Positions 7,700 to 15,509 of a stretch of DNA of 21,105 nt are shown here, piece by piece; positions within the stretch are counted from its first letter, which is position 1; every line of letters starts with the position of its first letter. Source of the DNA: CAYNJF01 sp964351745 (GTDB lineage Bacteria; Pseudomonadota; Gammaproteobacteria; Berkiellales; Berkiellaceae); assembly GCA_964351745.1 (NCBI GenBank), contig CAYGPI010000047.1, positions 1-21,105 of the forward strand, given 5' to 3'. Below the pieces are notes generated by a model that worked only from the letters and a program-made list of their open reading frames with translations, searched no databases and was not told the origin of the DNA. The position numbers were made by a program, and so were the translations under genes.

Positions 7700-9026
7700 T
7701 GATGCCAAAACAATTTCGCTAAGGCATTGGCTTGATTATATTGAGACAATCCATGCTCAAGCAGTTGATTTTGATATCACAAGACCATTAGAAGTTGCGC
7801 AAAAAGGGCAATTTGATAAATTTGATATCCCTGTCATAACCGTCGCAGGCACTAATGGTAAAGGCTCAACGACTGCGCTGATTAGTAAATGCTTAAGTGC
7901 ATGTGGGCTTAAAGTCGGCAGTTATTTTTCTCCACACCTTCAATTTTTCAATGAAAGAATCATCATCCAAGGGGTTCCCGTTCAGGAGCATTTAATTTGC
8001 CACGCATTTGCTCAAATTGAGAAAGCAAGAGGCCATACCACTCTGACTTATTTTGAGTTTATTACCTTGGCAGCTTTTGCCATCTTCAAACAACATGATT
8101 TAGATGTCATTGTCCTTGAAGTGGGTTGTGGGGGCGAAAAAGATGCTGTCAATATCGTGCACCCAAGCTTGAGTGTTATTACTAATATCTCAAAAGATCA
8201 CACACTGTGGCTTGGTCAGGAGCTTGAAGAGATTGCGTTAGCTAAAGCTGGCATTATGCGAGAGCAAACGCCTGCTATTATAGGGCTAAAGGCACAAGTG
8301 CCGTCTCTTCTTAAACACGCAAAGGATCTAAAAGCTAAACTGTATTTAGAAGGGCAATCTTTTGGTTGGCACGACAAATATAAAAGTTACTGGCAATACA
8401 ATGGATCTTACAAACAAGTGCCTCCCACTTTTTCTTCGTCAACCAGTATTTCTTTAAGCTTAGCTGCTTTGGAAGTCTTAAAGCCGATCTTGCCAGAAGT
8501 GAATAATTTTCCTTGGCATCGTCTTGGCCATATTGTGCGTACAGCTCAATTGCCAGGTCGTTTTCAGAGAATGGTTGGTCGAACAGATTTAATCTTTGAT
8601 GTGGCTCATAATGCAGCAGGATCTATTTGGCTTGCAAATAATATGAGCAAACTTCCTCCAAGCGTCAAAACCATAGCTGTTTGGTCTAGTTTTTCAGACA
8701 AAGACTTGCCTGAAATTGTTAGCCCATTGATTCCCTGGGTTGATACTTGGGTGATAGCGCCCATGCAAGATAAGCGGGGTGCTAGCCTTGAAGACCTTCA
8801 GAGCACTTTAGTTCATTTAGGGATCGAAGACATAAAGCAAGAAGTTTCGTTATCGAAAGCTTTTAAAATGGCAGAAAAACTTTCAGATAAGCATAGTCGA
8901 ATCCTTGTTTTTGGATCGTTCGGTACCGTTGGCGAGGTTTTACGCCAGCTTGAACACAATTATCATGCTACGGATACTTTTTTCTCAATGAGGACGCAAC
9001 AAAGGCCACAAGCCTTAGAAGCATAA
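7665..9026 (+). CDS. folC: bifunctional folylpolyglutamate synthase / dihydrofolate synthase
   Basis: FolC joins dihydropteroate to glutamate and then adds glutamates to folates, using ATP. The P-loop VAGTNGKGST, the SPHL motif, TYFEFITLAAF and the C-terminal DVAHN and FGSFGTVGEV motifs are all in order. Two starts are possible: ATG 7665 (453 aa), with AAGGA 8 nt upstream and a 35-bp overlap with accD, or ATG 7692 (444 aa), with AGAGA upstream and an 8-bp overlap. The longer start has the better Shine-Dalgarno and is given here. Several usually conserved positions differ: the GGRLDATN stretch reads GGEKDAVN, the (S/G)LDHTDWLG stretch reads SKDHTLWLG, and DVAHNPH reads DVAHNAAG. It is full length, so likely active, but whether both activities remain is open. 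Confidence 0.93.
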   Translation: MKRCLENPLMSSDAKTISLRHWLDYIETIHAQAVDFDITRPLEVAQKGQFDKFDIPVITVAGTNGKGSTTALISKCLSACGLKVGSYFSPHLQFFNERIIIQGVPVQEHLICHAFAQIEKARGHTTLTYFEFITLAAFAIFKQHDLDVIVLEVGCGGEKDAVNIVHPSLSVITNISKDHTLWLGQELEEIALAKAGIMREQTPAIIGLKAQVPSLLKHAKDLKAKLYLEGQSFGWHDKYKSYWQYNGSYKQVPPTFSSSTSISLSLAALEVLKPILPEVNNFPWHRLGHIVRTAQLPGRFQRMVGRTDLIFDVAHNAAGSIWLANNMSKLPPSVKTIAVWSSFSDKDLPEIVSPLIPWVDTWVIAPMQDKRGASLEDLQSTLVHLGIEDIKQEVSLSKAFKMAEKLSDKHSRILVFGSFGTVGEVLRQLEHNYHATDTFFSMRTQQRPQALEA

Positions 9027-9035
9027 GGAGCCAAC

Positions 9036-9512
9036 GTGGAGCAACGTTTAAAGGAGCGCTTATTTGGCGCAATCATCGTTGTCGCTTTGTTTGTTATTTT
9101 CTTACCCATGGTTTTAAAAGAGCCTGAAGGTGAAGTTATATCTCATCATGAATTAACACCAAAGCCGTTAATCCCCAAGAAAGATGACTGGATGGCGGTC
9201 CCAGAATCTTTAGCACAGTGGCAAGAGAAGGTAGAATCAACATCTTCACCAGTTAGACAGGAGGTTAGCCAACCTTCTTGGGTGATTCAAGTGGCGACAT
9301 TTGCTAATAACAAAAATGCTCAAAAATTAAAGTCACGCTTGAACCAAAAGGGGTATCAAGCGTATTTAGAAGCGGTGCCTAATCACGAAAAGACACTAAC
9401 ATGGGTTCTCATTGGCCCCCTTGAAGATAAAGAGACTGCTGAGTTGGTTCAAGGAAAGCTCCAAAGTGATTTCAAAGTAAAAAGTTTAGTGACCACGATA
9501 AGTCGAGGGTAG
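9036..9512 (+). CDS. dedD: DedD-like SPOR-domain cell-division protein
   Basis: A 158-aa single-pass inner-membrane protein: a short cytoplasmic N-terminus, a TM helix at about 10-27 (FGAIIVVALFVIFLPMVL), a linker, and a SPOR domain at about 81-153 (SWVIQVATFANNKNAQKL to the end). SPOR domains bind peptidoglycan stripped of stem peptides at the division septum. The start is GTG, fixed by a strong Shine-Dalgarno TAAGGAG (9024-9030) that overlaps the folC stop, with 5-nt spacing. Its position between folC and cvpA is the same as in E. coli and Pseudomonas. It is shorter than E. coli DedD (220 aa), with a shorter linker. Confidence 0.88.
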   Translation: MEQRLKERLFGAIIVVALFVIFLPMVLKEPEGEVISHHELTPKPLIPKKDDWMAVPESLAQWQEKVESTSSPVRQEVSQPSWVIQVATFANNKNAQKLKSRLNQKGYQAYLEAVPNHEKTLTWVLIGPLEDKETAELVQGKLQSDFKVKSLVTTISRG

Positions 9513-9519
9513 ATAAGTT

Positions 9520-10086
9520 ATGGAGACATCTATTTTTTGGCCTGATTTCATTATTTTAATGATAATTCTTGTATCAGTAGCCATTAGCTTTTTTAGAGGT
9601 TTTATCAAAGAGGTGATATCGCTTGTCACCTGGGTCGTTGCAGCATGGTTAGCGTTTATGTTGGCAAGCCCTTTGTCTGGACTTATGACTTTTACTGAAG
9701 TTCAATCTGTGAGAGCCATTATAGCTTTTATGGTTGTTTTTATTGGATTAATCTTCTTAGGCTCTATCGTTAACTTTTTAGTTGGAAAATTTATTCGAAA
9801 AACGCCCTTTAGCCTCGCAGACAGAACATTAGGGATAGGTTTTGGCTTCCTTAGAGGTTTTTTGCTTGTCACTTTAATCGTATTTTTTGCGGGCTTAACG
9901 CCTTTGCCCAAAGATGATTGGTGGCAACAATCTTTTACATTAAGTCAAGTCGAGAAAGTTGCATTGTGGTTTAAAGATTTGCTGCCTGAAAGCATGGGCG
10001 AGCATTTTGAATTTGACCCAGAGCCTAACTCAGACTCAGATTCAGACTCAGACCCAGGCAAGAAAACTGATCTAGAAAGCTCCTAG
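9520..10086 (+). CDS. cvpA: CvpA family membrane protein
   Basis: A 188-aa protein with four hydrophobic segments (about 10-25, 32-48, 67-88 and 104-125) and the family hallmarks SFFRGFIKEVISLVTW and ADRTLGIGFGFLRGFLL. CvpA was named for colicin V production in E. coli, but its molecular role is poorly defined. It sits 7 bp after dedD and 49 bp before purF, the classic order. GAGGG lies 10 nt before the ATG. The C-terminus is unusual: an acidic tail of SDSDSDSD type encoded by short tandem repeats. The tail is longer than in the E. coli protein. Confidence 0.92.
   Translation: METSIFWPDFIILMIILVSVAISFFRGFIKEVISLVTWVVAAWLAFMLASPLSGLMTFTEVQSVRAIIAFMVVFIGLIFLGSIVNFLVGKFIRKTPFSLADRTLGIGFGFLRGFLLVTLIVFFAGLTPLPKDDWWQQSFTLSQVEKVALWFKDLLPESMGEHFEFDPEPNSDSDSDSDPGKKTDLESS
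10030..10053 (+). repeat. four 6-bp tandem repeats (TCAGAC) in the cvpA tail
   Basis: Units TCAGAC, TCAGAT, TCAGAC, TCAGAC run head to tail and code for Ser-Asp repeats at the C-terminus of CvpA. Being in frame and six bases long, changes in copy number would alter only tail length. Confidence 0.75.
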
Positions 10087-10135
10087 ATATTTAGTTCATA
10101 TCCAAAAATAAAAATACTATTATTAAGGGCACTCT

Positions 10136-11635
10136 ATGTGCGGAATCATTGGCGTTATTACTCAGAATATGGCTAATCAAACTATTTTTGATGGCTTAAA
10201 TTTACTTCAGCACCGTGGACAAGATGCAGCTGGCATGGTCACGTGTCATGATGGTCGGTTAGTTCTTCGAAAAGGGAACGGGCTTGTTCGAGATATTTTT
10301 AGAACACGCCATATGCATAAGTTACTAGGCCGAATGGGCATTGGCCATGTTCGATATCCAACGGCAGGCTCTCAGTCTGAAGCAGAGGCACAACCTTTTT
10401 ATGTTAACTCTCCCTTTGGTCTCACTTTAGCACATAATGGTAATTTGACTAATGCGCTAAAGCTGAAAGAGGATCTTTTTCGCGAAGATCTAAGACACTT
10501 GAATACAGAATCAGACTCTGAAGTTATCCTCAATGTCTTGGCCCATGAGTTGCAAAACATTCCAAATTTACAGCCTACGCCAGGTTGTATCTTTCAAGCT
10601 GTCTCGAATGTTTTTAAGCGTATTCGTGGCGCCTTTTCAGTTGTAGCCATGATTACAAATGTTGGTTTAATTGCTTTTAGAGACAGTCTAGGTATTCGTC
10701 CTCTTATCTATGGCCAACGTGTAACTAGCCATGGTGTTGAATATATGGTTGCTTCAGAGTCTGTGGCACTAACAGCGCTTGGCTTTGAGGTTATCAGTGA
10801 TGTTAAGCCTGGCCAAGCAGTTTGGATTGGTTTAGATGGGCAAATTCATAAACATCAGTGTGTTGAGCATGCTAGCTTAAGCCCGTGCCTGTTTGAGTTT
10901 GTTTATTTTGCACGGCCCGATAGTATTATGGATGGTATTTCAGTCTATAAAGTTAGAAAAAATATTGGGAAAGCTTTAGCCAATAAAATACGTAAAGAGT
11001 GGCCATCTCATGATATTGATGTAGTTATTCCTGTGCCAGAGACGGCTAGAAGTGCCGCCGTGTCTTTAGCGAATCATTTACAAGTCAAATTTAGGGAAGG
11101 GCTTGTTAAGAATCGGTATATTGGTCGAACCTTTATAATGCCGGGTCAACAAGCAAGAAGTCGCTCTGTGCGCCAAAAATTAAACACAATTGAATTAGAA
11201 TTTCAAGGCAAAAATGTTCTGATAGTAGATGACTCCATTGTCAGAGGCACGACAAGTAAAGAAATTATTCAAATGGCTAGAGATGCAGGTGCAAACAAAG
11301 TATATTTTGCATCAGCATCGCCTCCAATAAGACATCCCAATATCTATGGTATTGATATGCCGAATGCTAGTGAACTAGTTGCTTATGATAAGTCGGTTGA
11401 GCAGATACAAGTTTCAATCGGAGCTGATAAGCTTATTTTTGCAAATTTAGATGATCTTATATCTTTAGCAAGAGAGGGTAATGCTGATATTCAACATTTC
11501 GAAGCATCAGTTTTTGATGGCAGATACTTAACCGGCCAAGAGCAAGCTTATTTAGAGCAAGTATCTATGACGCGTGCCGATGGCGCTAAGCGCTTGTATA
11601 CTGATACAAGTATAGAAGCCATTGATTTTAAATAA
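10136..11635 (+). CDS. purF: amidophosphoribosyltransferase
   Basis: PurF makes phosphoribosylamine from PRPP and glutamine, the first committed step of purine synthesis. The 499-aa protein starts MCGIIGVI, so Cys2 is the N-terminal nucleophile of the glutaminase domain after removal of Met. LLQHRGQDAAG and HNGNLTN follow. The phosphoribosyltransferase domain has the PRPP loop VLIVDDSIVRGTTS (361-374). There is no propeptide or Fe-S cysteine set, so it is the E. coli-type enzyme. AAGGG (10125-10129) lies 6 nt before the ATG. It ends the conserved fimV-to-purF run. No PurR-like operator was recognised upstream. Confidence 0.96.
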   Translation: MCGIIGVITQNMANQTIFDGLNLLQHRGQDAAGMVTCHDGRLVLRKGNGLVRDIFRTRHMHKLLGRMGIGHVRYPTAGSQSEAEAQPFYVNSPFGLTLAHNGNLTNALKLKEDLFREDLRHLNTESDSEVILNVLAHELQNIPNLQPTPGCIFQAVSNVFKRIRGAFSVVAMITNVGLIAFRDSLGIRPLIYGQRVTSHGVEYMVASESVALTALGFEVISDVKPGQAVWIGLDGQIHKHQCVEHASLSPCLFEFVYFARPDSIMDGISVYKVRKNIGKALANKIRKEWPSHDIDVVIPVPETARSAAVSLANHLQVKFREGLVKNRYIGRTFIMPGQQARSRSVRQKLNTIELEFQGKNVLIVDDSIVRGTTSKEIIQMARDAGANKVYFASASPPIRHPNIYGIDMPNASELVAYDKSVEQIQVSIGADKLIFANLDDLISLAREGNADIQHFEASVFDGRYLTGQEQAYLEQVSMTRADGAKRLYTDTSIEAIDFK

Positions 11636-11658
11636 TCACTAGGCATATTGAACATGTT

Positions 11659-11681
11659 CTCATTTTTAATTTTAAAATGAG
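11659..11681 (+). terminator. AT-rich hairpin after purF
   Basis: CTCATTTT (11659-11666) pairs with AAAATGAG (11674-11681) around a 7-nt loop, 24 bp after the purF stop. It lacks a GC-rich stem and a following T-tract, so termination is doubtful. Confidence 0.3.
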
Positions 11682-11724
11682 CGCTTGATAAGAACAAAAT
11701 ATCCTAAGCAGTTAAGGGATCCTC

Positions 11725-14130
11725 ATGTCTCAAACGTATTATTTTCAAATTAAAGGAATGACTTGCGGCGGCTGTGAAGCTACCCTCTATCGAATGGTCT
11801 CGGAGCTTCCCTGCGTTGAAAAATGTCAGGTTAGTCATCGCTTAAATCTTCTTGAAGTTGCATTTAATGACAAGGACAAGTCAAAGACAGATATCTATTT
11901 ACAGAAAGTAAAACAAACTTCTGATGATATTGGTTTTGAGGCGAGCTACATGGAAGCAGACCAAGATGCTTTCAAGAGCCCAGTTGATAACAAGCCCAAA
12001 ACAAGTCGTTATCTCGCGAATGCCGTGATTAATATCACTGTTGGTATTTTGTGGCACTTTATCTGTCCTATAGTCGCTGGGCTGGGCTTATCCATGCTAG
12101 CAGGGATGACGATTAACCTAGCGGTTTTAGGCTTAATGACTTTAACGGGTCAAGAGTTTTATCATGATGCCTGGTTAAAGATAAAGTCTAAGCGAACGAG
12201 TATGAATACGCTTATCGCTTTGTCTACCTTGACAGCTATCGCTCTGTCTTTCTTAGGGACTATGTTTCCGATCACTTTTGTGGGCAGCGCCTTTAAGTTC
12301 ATGCCTATTTTTATGATTCTAGGGATCACTAACTTGGGGCGCTCAGTGAGAGCCTTTCAAGAGGCAAAAGCTTTTCAACTGATGCAGACTTTTGATGACA
12401 TGTTTCAGAAAAATCAACCGAAACTAGCCAAAGCTGTGAAAGACTTGGAGACAAAGGCTTATGTTGAGTTGCCGTACAACCTGATTAAGATAAATGATTA
12501 CGTTTTAGTCAAAGAAGGGGAGCGGCTACCAATTGATGGTCAGTTAGTCTCTGATCGAGCTTTGCTTAATCAAAAAATACTGACAGGCGACAGTTTGTTG
12601 TCTAAAAAGCAAAAAGGTGACAATCTACACGCTGGAACGCTCAACACTCAAGGCACTATTGTGTTGAAAGCCACAAGACCTGGAAGTGAAAATTCATTAG
12701 TTAAGTTGCTTGAAACCGTTCGCAAATCACAGCTACACCATGCCACAAGCCCTAAAATAGATAAAGTGATTCAATGGTTTGTGCCCAGTGTGATTGGCTT
12801 TGCGTGTCTAGCTGGCATTGGATGGGGGCTTGCATCAGCCTCACCTGTTTTAGCATTTAATGCGGTTATTTCAGTTTTACTTTGTGCTTGTCCCTGTGCA
12901 TTAGGACTAGCTGCACCTCTCTCACAAGCTTTAGCCATTTATAAAATGCTTCATCAAAATATTTTGGTACGACATGCTGATAAGCTTTCATCTCTAGATG
13001 ACGTTGATACTTTAGTTTTTGATAAAACCGGAACGCTAAGTGATCCTTGTGTTCAAGGTTGTTTTGTTGCTCGCGGGCAAGACATGCAAGATTCTTTAAG
13101 AATCATAGCAAGCCTTGAGTCCTCTTTCTCTTCTCACCCTATTGCAAAAGCATGCATGAGTTATTATGGTGGCAACCAAGCCCTCTACCCGACAGAGCAT
13201 GTTAAAAATCATCACAGCCAATTAGGTGTTCAAGGAGATGTCAATGGCGTTTCAACTTGGCTAGGCCAAGAGAGCATGATGAGGCAAGAAGGTATTAAAA
13301 TTTCTCAACAGATGCAAAGGAAATTAGATACTATCAAACTTAAGGGGCATGATAGTCTTTGTTTAGCTCAAGAGGGTAGCGTTAAAGCTGTGTTGACTTT
13401 GTGTGACACATTGAAGCCACGCGTTGCAGAAACTTTGAAGATTTTAAAAAATAAATATTCTCTGGTTCTTTTAACTGGAAGCTCAAAGAAAGCGACAGAT
13501 ACGATGATGAAGGGCTTAGCTTTTGATAAAATCTATGCCAATAAAACTTCGGAACAAAAACGAAACATTCTACATAAATTTAAAAAGGACGGTAAAAAAG
13601 TAGCGTATATTGGCGACCATCTCAATGATGTGCAAGCTGCACAAGAGAGCGCTGTATCCATAGCTATCGCACCGTGGACTCATTTAGCCTCTATTGCTGA
13701 TATAAGTTTAAAAGGCAATATTGCAGATTTGATCAAGTGTATGAGAATCAATCAGTTACTTCAGAATAATATCCAACAGAATTTAGTGTGGACGTTTGCG
13801 TATAATAGCGTTAGCTTGCTTGTGGCTTCCGGAGCGTTGTTTCCCTTCATTGGTGTGACTTTTAACCCGATGATTTTTGCAGGAACAATGGCAATATCAT
13901 CTTTAGGTGTGATTGCAAATGCTTCACGCTTGCCAAGCCAAGTTGATAGATTATATCGGAGTTCGAGCAGCTCAGAGATGATCCAGAGCACCGAAGATAT
14001 AACGTTGGTGCCTCAAGTTCATGAATCATCACAGCCTCAAGTCAAGAATAAGAGTCCGAGTATTGATATAGATCGCCAAACTTCAAATTCTTCGTTGAGT
14101 TTTCCTCATCCGAAGTTAAGACATTCATAA
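11725..14130 (+). CDS. copper-type P1B ATPase with divergent catalytic motifs
   Basis: An 801-aa heavy-metal ATPase. A single N-terminal HMA domain carries GMTCGGC (residues 11-17, C14/C17). The TM metal site CPC is at 389-391. The phosphorylation motif is DKTGTLS (D433), the HP motif is H471-P472, and the hinge GDHLND is at 630-635. The C-terminal helices keep the Cu+ signatures YN and MAISS. These point to Cu+ export of the CopA/CcoI kind. Odd features: the actuator TGE reads TGD (287-289), the P-domain TGDN/TGDR reads TGSS (584-587), the N-domain GxG looks lost (SQLGVQG), and a ~65-residue Ser-rich tail follows the last helix. AAGGGAT just upstream supports the ATG. Whether it pumps copper or serves cytochrome oxidase assembly cannot be told; no partner genes are adjacent. 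Confidence 0.85.
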   Translation: MSQTYYFQIKGMTCGGCEATLYRMVSELPCVEKCQVSHRLNLLEVAFNDKDKSKTDIYLQKVKQTSDDIGFEASYMEADQDAFKSPVDNKPKTSRYLANAVINITVGILWHFICPIVAGLGLSMLAGMTINLAVLGLMTLTGQEFYHDAWLKIKSKRTSMNTLIALSTLTAIALSFLGTMFPITFVGSAFKFMPIFMILGITNLGRSVRAFQEAKAFQLMQTFDDMFQKNQPKLAKAVKDLETKAYVELPYNLIKINDYVLVKEGERLPIDGQLVSDRALLNQKILTGDSLLSKKQKGDNLHAGTLNTQGTIVLKATRPGSENSLVKLLETVRKSQLHHATSPKIDKVIQWFVPSVIGFACLAGIGWGLASASPVLAFNAVISVLLCACPCALGLAAPLSQALAIYKMLHQNILVRHADKLSSLDDVDTLVFDKTGTLSDPCVQGCFVARGQDMQDSLRIIASLESSFSSHPIAKACMSYYGGNQALYPTEHVKNHHSQLGVQGDVNGVSTWLGQESMMRQEGIKISQQMQRKLDTIKLKGHDSLCLAQEGSVKAVLTLCDTLKPRVAETLKILKNKYSLVLLTGSSKKATDTMMKGLAFDKIYANKTSEQKRNILHKFKKDGKKVAYIGDHLNDVQAAQESAVSIAIAPWTHLASIADISLKGNIADLIKCMRINQLLQNNIQQNLVWTFAYNSVSLLVASGALFPFIGVTFNPMIFAGTMAISSLGVIANASRLPSQVDRLYRSSSSSEMIQSTEDITLVPQVHESSQPQVKNKSPSIDIDRQTSNSSLSFPHPKLRHS

Positions 14131-14228
14131 CTGTGACAGGATAAAGACACAAAAGTAACTTAAGAGTTAATAGGCTAATTTTCGTGCTAAAAATTTATTA
14201 GGATCCAGTGATTAAGGGAATTTTCAGC

Positions 14229-15404
14229 ATGACTTTAGCCCAGATTAAAAATAGTATTTTTCTTATGACGACTTTCTTAAGTTTTTGTGCGCAAGGTGCG
14301 CCATCATGCCAATGGACCAAAGATACTCTTGAGCAAATAGCCTATGATGAACACTTGGTTGATCTACACCAAGTTTATGTTGACTCTTTCTCAACGGTCG
14401 CTGGCTATTGTGACTTCGTAGACAAGACAAATCAAAAATTTGAGGCAAATAAGGCACTAAACTTAAGCTTCTCTGAGCTCAGACCATACTGTGAAGCTCA
14501 ATTTGATTTAGCTCTACATTTTTTGCATGGAGTTAATCAAGCTTACAAGTTATTTTGCCAAGCTAATGATTGTGTCGCGATTGAAGCTCGACTTAAAGCA
14601 TTCCCTTGGCTGGTAAAAGCTGGTAGTCAATACTCATTCGTACATCCGCAGATTAAAACAATACAATCAACTTATGCTAACAAGGATATGACCTTAAGCA
14701 AACATAGTTTTGCTGGTACAAGCTTACTTAATCGTTGTGGCGATATGTCAATCAGCTTCATACAAGTCGAACGCTATTTCGATGTGGATGTTGAAAAAAT
14801 GAATGAGGTTTTAGAAAAAGATCTTGATGATTCAATGTTGTTGTTAAAAAATTCAACCAAATCACCTTTAGATTTTTTTAATGACTTGAGTCAAGATAAT
14901 TATTTTAGCTTTTATAGAGAGCAGGAAATTTGTTCAATTTTTTCAAAAGTTCTTTGTTTAGAAACATTGGTGTACCAGGATACTGGAGGAGCTCATGGGT
15001 ATGGCGGAAAGTCATATGTTAATTTTGACACCCAAACTTACAAAAAGTTAACACTTTCTGATCTCTTTAAACTTGAGGATAAATTACAACTTATATCACT
15101 TTTAGAGAATTCTTTAATAGAATGGTCTGATAGGCATGATGACAGCTCCCCAAAGGGTGCTGGCTTGCAAGAAAGAGGCTTTCAATTTTCATTAGATTAC
15201 ATTCCTGAAGAGAGCCAAGATTGGTCAAACAATAAAGGTTGGTATTTATCTCAAAATTTTTATTTTGATCTTAAAGGTCTCCATGTCGTTTACAACCCTT
15301 ATGAGATTGGGCCTTATGCTTTTGGCATCATAGATATTACCTTAAGTTGGGCAGACATCAATGACCTCATTGTCACTGAGTATCAAAGTGTTGCATTTTT
15401 ATAG
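14229..15404 (+). CDS. exported DUF3298 (RsiV-like) domain protein
   Basis: A 391-aa exported protein from the ATG at 14229, with AAGGGA at 14214-14219. A GTG at 14208 behind AGGATCC would add seven residues. The N-terminus is a signal peptide (FLMTTFLSFCAQG, cleavage probably after Gly before APSC); the Cys is preceded by Phe, so it is not a lipobox. The N-terminal half is cysteine-rich, which suggests disulfides. The C-terminal half has TGGAHGYGG (from residue 252), NFDTQTYKKLTLSDLF and NPYEIGPYAFGIIDI, the hallmarks of DUF3298, the domain found in the extracellular part of RsiV and in PdaC-like proteins. There is no TM anchor or sigma-factor gene nearby, so it is not an anti-sigma factor by context. 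A periplasmic location is inferred. Confidence 0.72.
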   Translation: MTLAQIKNSIFLMTTFLSFCAQGAPSCQWTKDTLEQIAYDEHLVDLHQVYVDSFSTVAGYCDFVDKTNQKFEANKALNLSFSELRPYCEAQFDLALHFLHGVNQAYKLFCQANDCVAIEARLKAFPWLVKAGSQYSFVHPQIKTIQSTYANKDMTLSKHSFAGTSLLNRCGDMSISFIQVERYFDVDVEKMNEVLEKDLDDSMLLLKNSTKSPLDFFNDLSQDNYFSFYREQEICSIFSKVLCLETLVYQDTGGAHGYGGKSYVNFDTQTYKKLTLSDLFKLEDKLQLISLLENSLIEWSDRHDDSSPKGAGLQERGFQFSLDYIPEESQDWSNNKGWYLSQNFYFDLKGLHVVYNPYEIGPYAFGIIDITLSWADINDLIVTEYQSVAFL

Positions 15405-15457
15405 AATTGGACAGCGAAATTTTAGTTTAACTAGTCGCTTTGCGTCCTAAAACCTTG

Positions 15458-15463
15458 TATACT
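15458..15463 (+). promoter_or_regulatory. possible -10 element before the helicase pair
   Basis: TATACT lies 47 bp before the rhlE-like ATG. The hexamer 17 bp upstream (TCGCTT) is a poor -35. It is the best candidate in the 105-bp gap. Confidence 0.3.
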
Positions 15464-15509
15464 ATTTTGCTTTCTTACTTTATTTCAATATTGCGACGCA
15501 AGGGTTTAT

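Noticed and set aside
15405..15450. Hairpin from GGACAGCGAAA and TTTGCGTCC after the DUF3298 gene
   Set aside because: Pairing needs two bulges and it has no T-tract; could be chance.
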